DNA from: Scatomorpha merdigallinarum
GTDB lineage: Bacteria; Bacillota; Clostridia; Oscillospirales; Oscillospiraceae
Length of the DNA stretch: 8,922 nucleotides
Reading direction: 5' to 3'
Assembly (NCBI GenBank): GCA_018710885.1
Contig: DVJA01000041.1
Location: forward strand, 1 to 8,922
Positions 6,797-8,922 of this stretch are shown one piece after another. A model generated the notes under the pieces. The model did no database searches, had not been told where the DNA came from, and was given only the letters and a program-made list of their open reading frames with translations. The translations under genes and the position numbers were made by a program. Every line of letters begins with the position of its first letter. Positions within the stretch are counted from its first letter, which is position 1.

Positions 6797-6825
6797 TTGC
6801 ATGCCGGGCCGGAATGGGATATTCT
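6797..6825 (+). promoter_or_regulatory. Possible promoter of the O-antigen ligase-like gene
   Basis: TTGCAT (6797-6802) and TATTCT (6820-6825) are 17 bp apart and match three and four of six consensus bases. The start would be near 6832, about 47 bp before the ATG. The rest of the 6712-6878 gap is AT-rich and also contains a 7-bp inverted repeat, TTTCTGA at 6732-6738 with TCAGAAA at 6758-6764; no gene is seen there. Confidence 0.3.
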
Positions 6826-6878
6826 ATCCACGGCAGTGCAGCGCGCCTGCCAATCACACTCTGCAAAGGTGGTCATAC

Positions 6879-8306
6879 ATGAGTCTTGTCGCCAAGATAC
6901 GGCAGTTTTCTGCAACACGTCTGCCCCTAGTTTTGGGTGTATATATCGTACTCCAGCCCCTGATAGACATACTGACCGCTATCGGCGCCATGGCCGAAAT
7001 GGACGCCACCGTGGGCGCCGTGGTGCGCGCAGCGTTCATGGTCCTGTGCTTTTTGTATGTGGTCTTTATAAGTCACTTCAAGGGCAAAAAATGGTGTATT
7101 CTCGTCCTCGGCATAATCTGCGCCTATCTCCTGGTCTTTTTGCTGTGGATGTATTCTCTGGGCGGGCTGTCTCTTTGCCTTGAGAATATAAAGGAACTGG
7201 CCAAAGTCTATTTTGCCCCCTTCGTTGCGGTGTTCCTCTACGCAATCTACCGCGAGTACGGGCACATGGTCTCCACCCGCGCCATAGCCATCGCCGGCGC
7301 CATTTACGTCTGCGTAATCGTCATCGCCTTTGTGACGGGCACCAGCTTCGTCTCTTACAGCAACTCCGGCTACGGCTACAAGGGCTGGTTCTACGCTGCC
7401 AATGAAGTTAGCTGCATCATAGCGCTCACTTCCCCCGTGACCATATACTACTGCCTCAAGCAGATAACGGCTCCCGGCCGGCGCAGTTGGTGGCAGTGGG
7501 CCCTGATAGTCTTCGTACTGCTCTCGGTTATCATAAGCGCCAATTTCATAGGCACGAAGATTGCCTTCGGCATCACGCTCTTCTACTGCTTCATCGCCAC
7601 CATATGGTCGCTCGTGATGTTCGTGAAACGCCGCACATATGAATACCGCGTGAGGCTTATAGTGTTTGCCATCATGACGGCCGCCATATTCTCGCTCTAC
7701 TTCTTCTCCCCGCTTCAGAGCTACCTCAACAACATATACATGCGCCTCATGCAGGAGGACCCCGAGCTCATCATGGCCTCCTGGAGCCGCGAAATACAGG
7801 AAGCCAGCCGCGGCACCTGGCTGCGTGAGCTCATAAACAACAACGACGTCGTCAAGCGCATCGACCAGATACTCTCACGCCGCCTGCTCTCGGCCTCCCC
7901 GAGCGTGCAGGTCTTCACTGACGGCGGGCTCATGACCAAGCTCTTCGGCATCGGCTACGGCAACGTAGAAAGCTACGGCCGCAGCATACAGTTCATGATA
8001 GAGATAGACCCGCTGGGCATACTCATACGCCAGGGCATTGTGGGCTTCGTGCTCTATTTTGTACCCTACATGGCCTTTATCGTCTATGCCTGCGTGCAGT
8101 TCTTCCGTCGCCCGGCACAGCGTCTGGGCTCGCTCAAATACTGCACCTACCTCTACTCCACCCTCGCGGCCTTCGGCATCTCTGTCATCGCCGGACACGC
8201 CCTGGTATCCCCGGCTGTGTCCACCTTCATGCTCGTAATTTCCTTCAGACTCTGGGTACTCACCCGCGAGCAAAACAAGCTACCCCGCGTCGACAAGGGC
8301 GCATAA
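6879..8306 (+). CDS. O-antigen ligase/polymerase-like polytopic membrane protein
   Basis: This 475-aa protein resembles the O-antigen ligase-like (WaaL/Wzy/TuaE-type) membrane proteins that join or polymerise lipid-linked glycans on the outer face of the membrane. About eleven hydrophobic segments are visible: roughly 15-37, 46-66, 72-93, 108-125, 134-155, 177-192, 205-228, 231-250, 258-277, 384-407 and 425-458. Supporting family-like stretches are GWFYAANEVS (169-178), SANFIGTKIAFG (220-231), and a large hydrophilic loop (about 278-380) containing LFGIGYGN (355-362), the usual site of catalytic residues. Substrate and whether it is ligase or polymerase cannot be told. The start at 6879 is chosen over an in-frame ATG at 6801 because AAAGGTGGT (6865-6873) lies five bases before it and the extension is not membrane-like. 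It lies 22 bp before the YbjQ gene, probably in one operon. Confidence 0.8.
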   Translation: MSLVAKIRQFSATRLPLVLGVYIVLQPLIDILTAIGAMAEMDATVGAVVRAAFMVLCFLYVVFISHFKGKKWCILVLGIICAYLLVFLLWMYSLGGLSLCLENIKELAKVYFAPFVAVFLYAIYREYGHMVSTRAIAIAGAIYVCVIVIAFVTGTSFVSYSNSGYGYKGWFYAANEVSCIIALTSPVTIYYCLKQITAPGRRSWWQWALIVFVLLSVIISANFIGTKIAFGITLFYCFIATIWSLVMFVKRRTYEYRVRLIVFAIMTAAIFSLYFFSPLQSYLNNIYMRLMQEDPELIMASWSREIQEASRGTWLRELINNNDVVKRIDQILSRRLLSASPSVQVFTDGGLMTKLFGIGYGNVESYGRSIQFMIEIDPLGILIRQGIVGFVLYFVPYMAFIVYACVQFFRRPAQRLGSLKYCTYLYSTLAAFGISVIAGHALVSPAVSTFMLVISFRLWVLTREQNKLPRVDKGA

Positions 8307-8328
8307 ATAAAACGTAAGGAGAACTGAC

Positions 8329-8649
8329 ATGATAGTAACCACTACCAACACCATAGAGGGCCACAGCATACGCGAGTACCGCGGGATTGTCTTCGGCGAA
8401 GTCATCACCGGTGTGAACATGTTCCGCGACATCGGCGCGAGCTTTACCAACATCTTTGGCGGGCGCAGCGCCGGCTACGAAGACGAGCTGCAAAACGCCC
8501 GCAACGAGGCTCTGGCCGAGATGTGCCACCGCGCCGAAAACATAGGCGCCAACGCCGTACTAGGCGTCGATATCGACTATGAAGTCCTCGGCGGCAACAA
8601 CGGTATGCTCATGGTCTCTGCCTCTGGCACCGCCGTTGTCTGCGACTGA
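8329..8649 (+). CDS. YbjQ/UPF0145 family protein
   Basis: The 106-aa product fits the YbjQ (UPF0145, DUF74) family along its whole length. Members are small, probably cytoplasmic proteins that assemble into rings; they are often labelled heavy-metal-binding, but the function is not established. The recognisable parts are MIVTTTNTIEG (1-11), the GIVFGEVITGVNMFRDI stretch (19-35), NIFGGRSAGYEDEL (41-54), the E-rich central helix, GANAVLGVDIDYE (73-85), and GMLMVSASGTAVV near the end. Nothing is missing. The ATG follows AAGGAG (8316-8321) by seven bases and lies 22 bp after the O-antigen ligase-like stop codon, so the two are probably cotranscribed, although no functional link is known. No terminator is seen before the IS boundary 36 bp downstream. 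Confidence 0.93.
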   Translation: MIVTTTNTIEGHSIREYRGIVFGEVITGVNMFRDIGASFTNIFGGRSAGYEDELQNARNEALAEMCHRAENIGANAVLGVDIDYEVLGGNNGMLMVSASGTAVVCD

Positions 8650-8746
8650 CTGAAATTCAAACGGCAAAGGAGCCCGCACGGTAAATGAACTGCCCCAGAA
8701 TATACGGACAGTACAAAAAGAGCCCTGGTGTAGGAGCTAAAGAGTT

Positions 8747-8922
8747 TTAGAGGGAGAGGCGTTGCGCAAGCGGCGCCTCTCCAGTTTTGAGCTGGATGCG
8801 CTCATGGTTGTAGAAGTGAATGTACCTGTCAATCATCTCATTTGCTTCTGCGAAGGTAGCCGGCTTGTGCCGGTAAATGCACTCTGTTTTGAGGATGGAG
8901 AAGAAATTTTCTGCCATCGCAT
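8747..8922 (-). CDS. IS3-family transposase OrfB, C-terminal 57 residues (partial)
   Basis: Read on the minus strand, the frame from the window edge gives AMAENFFSILKTE, then YRHKPATFAEANEMIDRYIHFYN, then HERIQLKTGEAPL, and a TAA stop at 8749-8747. This is the end of the IS3-family DDE integrase core: the E in AENFF (fourth visible residue) sits where the catalytic glutamate of the DDE triad lies in the family, and YIHFYNHERIQ corresponds to the conserved YI.YYN..R. region near the C-terminus. The first two residues' Asp partners lie outside the window. The visible part is intact, so the copy may be active. Confidence 0.88.
   Translation of the reverse strand, partial: AMAENFFSILKTECIYRHKPATFAEANEMIDRYIHFYNHERIQLKTGEAPLAQRLSL
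8753..8782. other. 9-bp hairpin at the end of the transposase gene
   Basis: GGAGAGGCG (8753-8761) pairs perfectly with CGCCTCTCC (8774-8782) around a 12-base loop, inside the last codons of OrfB. In the minus direction it is followed by CTCTAAAACTC rather than a T-run, so it is not a standard terminator. It could slow or stop transcripts entering from either side, or be a by-product of GC-rich coding sequence. Confidence 0.5.

Larger units (their letters stand above)
8686..8922 (-). mobile_element. IS3-family insertion sequence, orfB-side end (cut by window edge)
   Basis: From 8686 the plus strand begins TGAACTGCCCCAG and continues to ACGGACAGTA, a typical IS3-family terminal repeat. It matches, inverted, the IS end at 92-126. 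Inside it is the 3' end of an OrfB transposase on the minus strand. Only this end of the copy is in the window, so its target duplication cannot be checked. Both IS pieces point the same way (transposase on the minus strand) and are probably the same or a closely related element. Confidence 0.8.

Noticed and set aside
6801..6878. Longer start for the O-antigen ligase-like gene
   Set aside because: The added 26 residues are polar and unlike the family, the ATG overlaps a possible promoter, and the later ATG has the better SD.
127..8685. A true composite transposon carrying carAB
   Set aside because: IS copies lie on both sides, but the cargo is housekeeping and no outer target duplication can be seen; matching IS ends alone do not show joint movement.
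8685..8750. A 21-codon plus-strand frame starting with the ATG made at the IS junction
   Set aside because: It is made of IS terminal sequence, its SD spacing is poor (12 bases), and it encodes nothing recognisable.

Overview
The window is a stretch of bacterial chromosome. Its core of six complete genes lies between the cut ends of two IS3-family insertion sequences. Coding DNA is GC-rich while the gaps are AT-rich. Most starts carry strong Shine-Dalgarno (SD) sequences, and two divergent promoters have near-consensus sigma-70/sigma-A boxes with 17-bp spacers. ATA is used unusually often for isoleucine given the GC richness. These traits, together with the look of the IS open reading frames and the YbjQ protein, suggest an anaerobic Bacillota lineage (Clostridia, for example Oscillospirales or Christensenellales). 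That placement is inference: there is no rRNA or other marker here.

Layout. Positions 1-126 hold the orfA-side end of an IS3-family element: 16 codons of OrfA on the minus strand, a hairpin over its SD, and a terminal repeat ending at 126. A TspO/MBR membrane protein follows (148-633, minus), then a perfect 12-bp-stem terminator at 687-714, then a processive-type family 2 glycosyltransferase (734-1999, minus). A 403-bp divergent regulatory region (2000-2402) separates this from carA (2403-3482) and carB (3475-6666), which overlap by 8 bp. After a hairpin and a 212-bp gap come an O-antigen ligase-like polytopic membrane protein (6879-8306) and a YbjQ-family protein (8329-8649). From 8686 to the right edge is the orfB-side end of an IS3-family element, with the last 57 residues of its transposase on the minus strand.

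How the genes work together. CarA and CarB form carbamoyl-phosphate synthetase, which feeds arginine and pyrimidine synthesis. The glycosyltransferase and the O-antigen ligase-like protein both look like surface-polysaccharide functions, but they lie on opposite sides of carAB and on opposite strands, so one pathway is not shown. TspO and YbjQ are widespread small proteins without a settled role. I found no tRNA, rRNA, CRISPR array, known riboswitch, or defence or biosynthetic system. The chromosomal genes are ordinary. The parts most worth a second look are the matching IS ends at both edges, the hairpin over the OrfA SD, and palindromes placed on the predicted start points of both divergent promoters.
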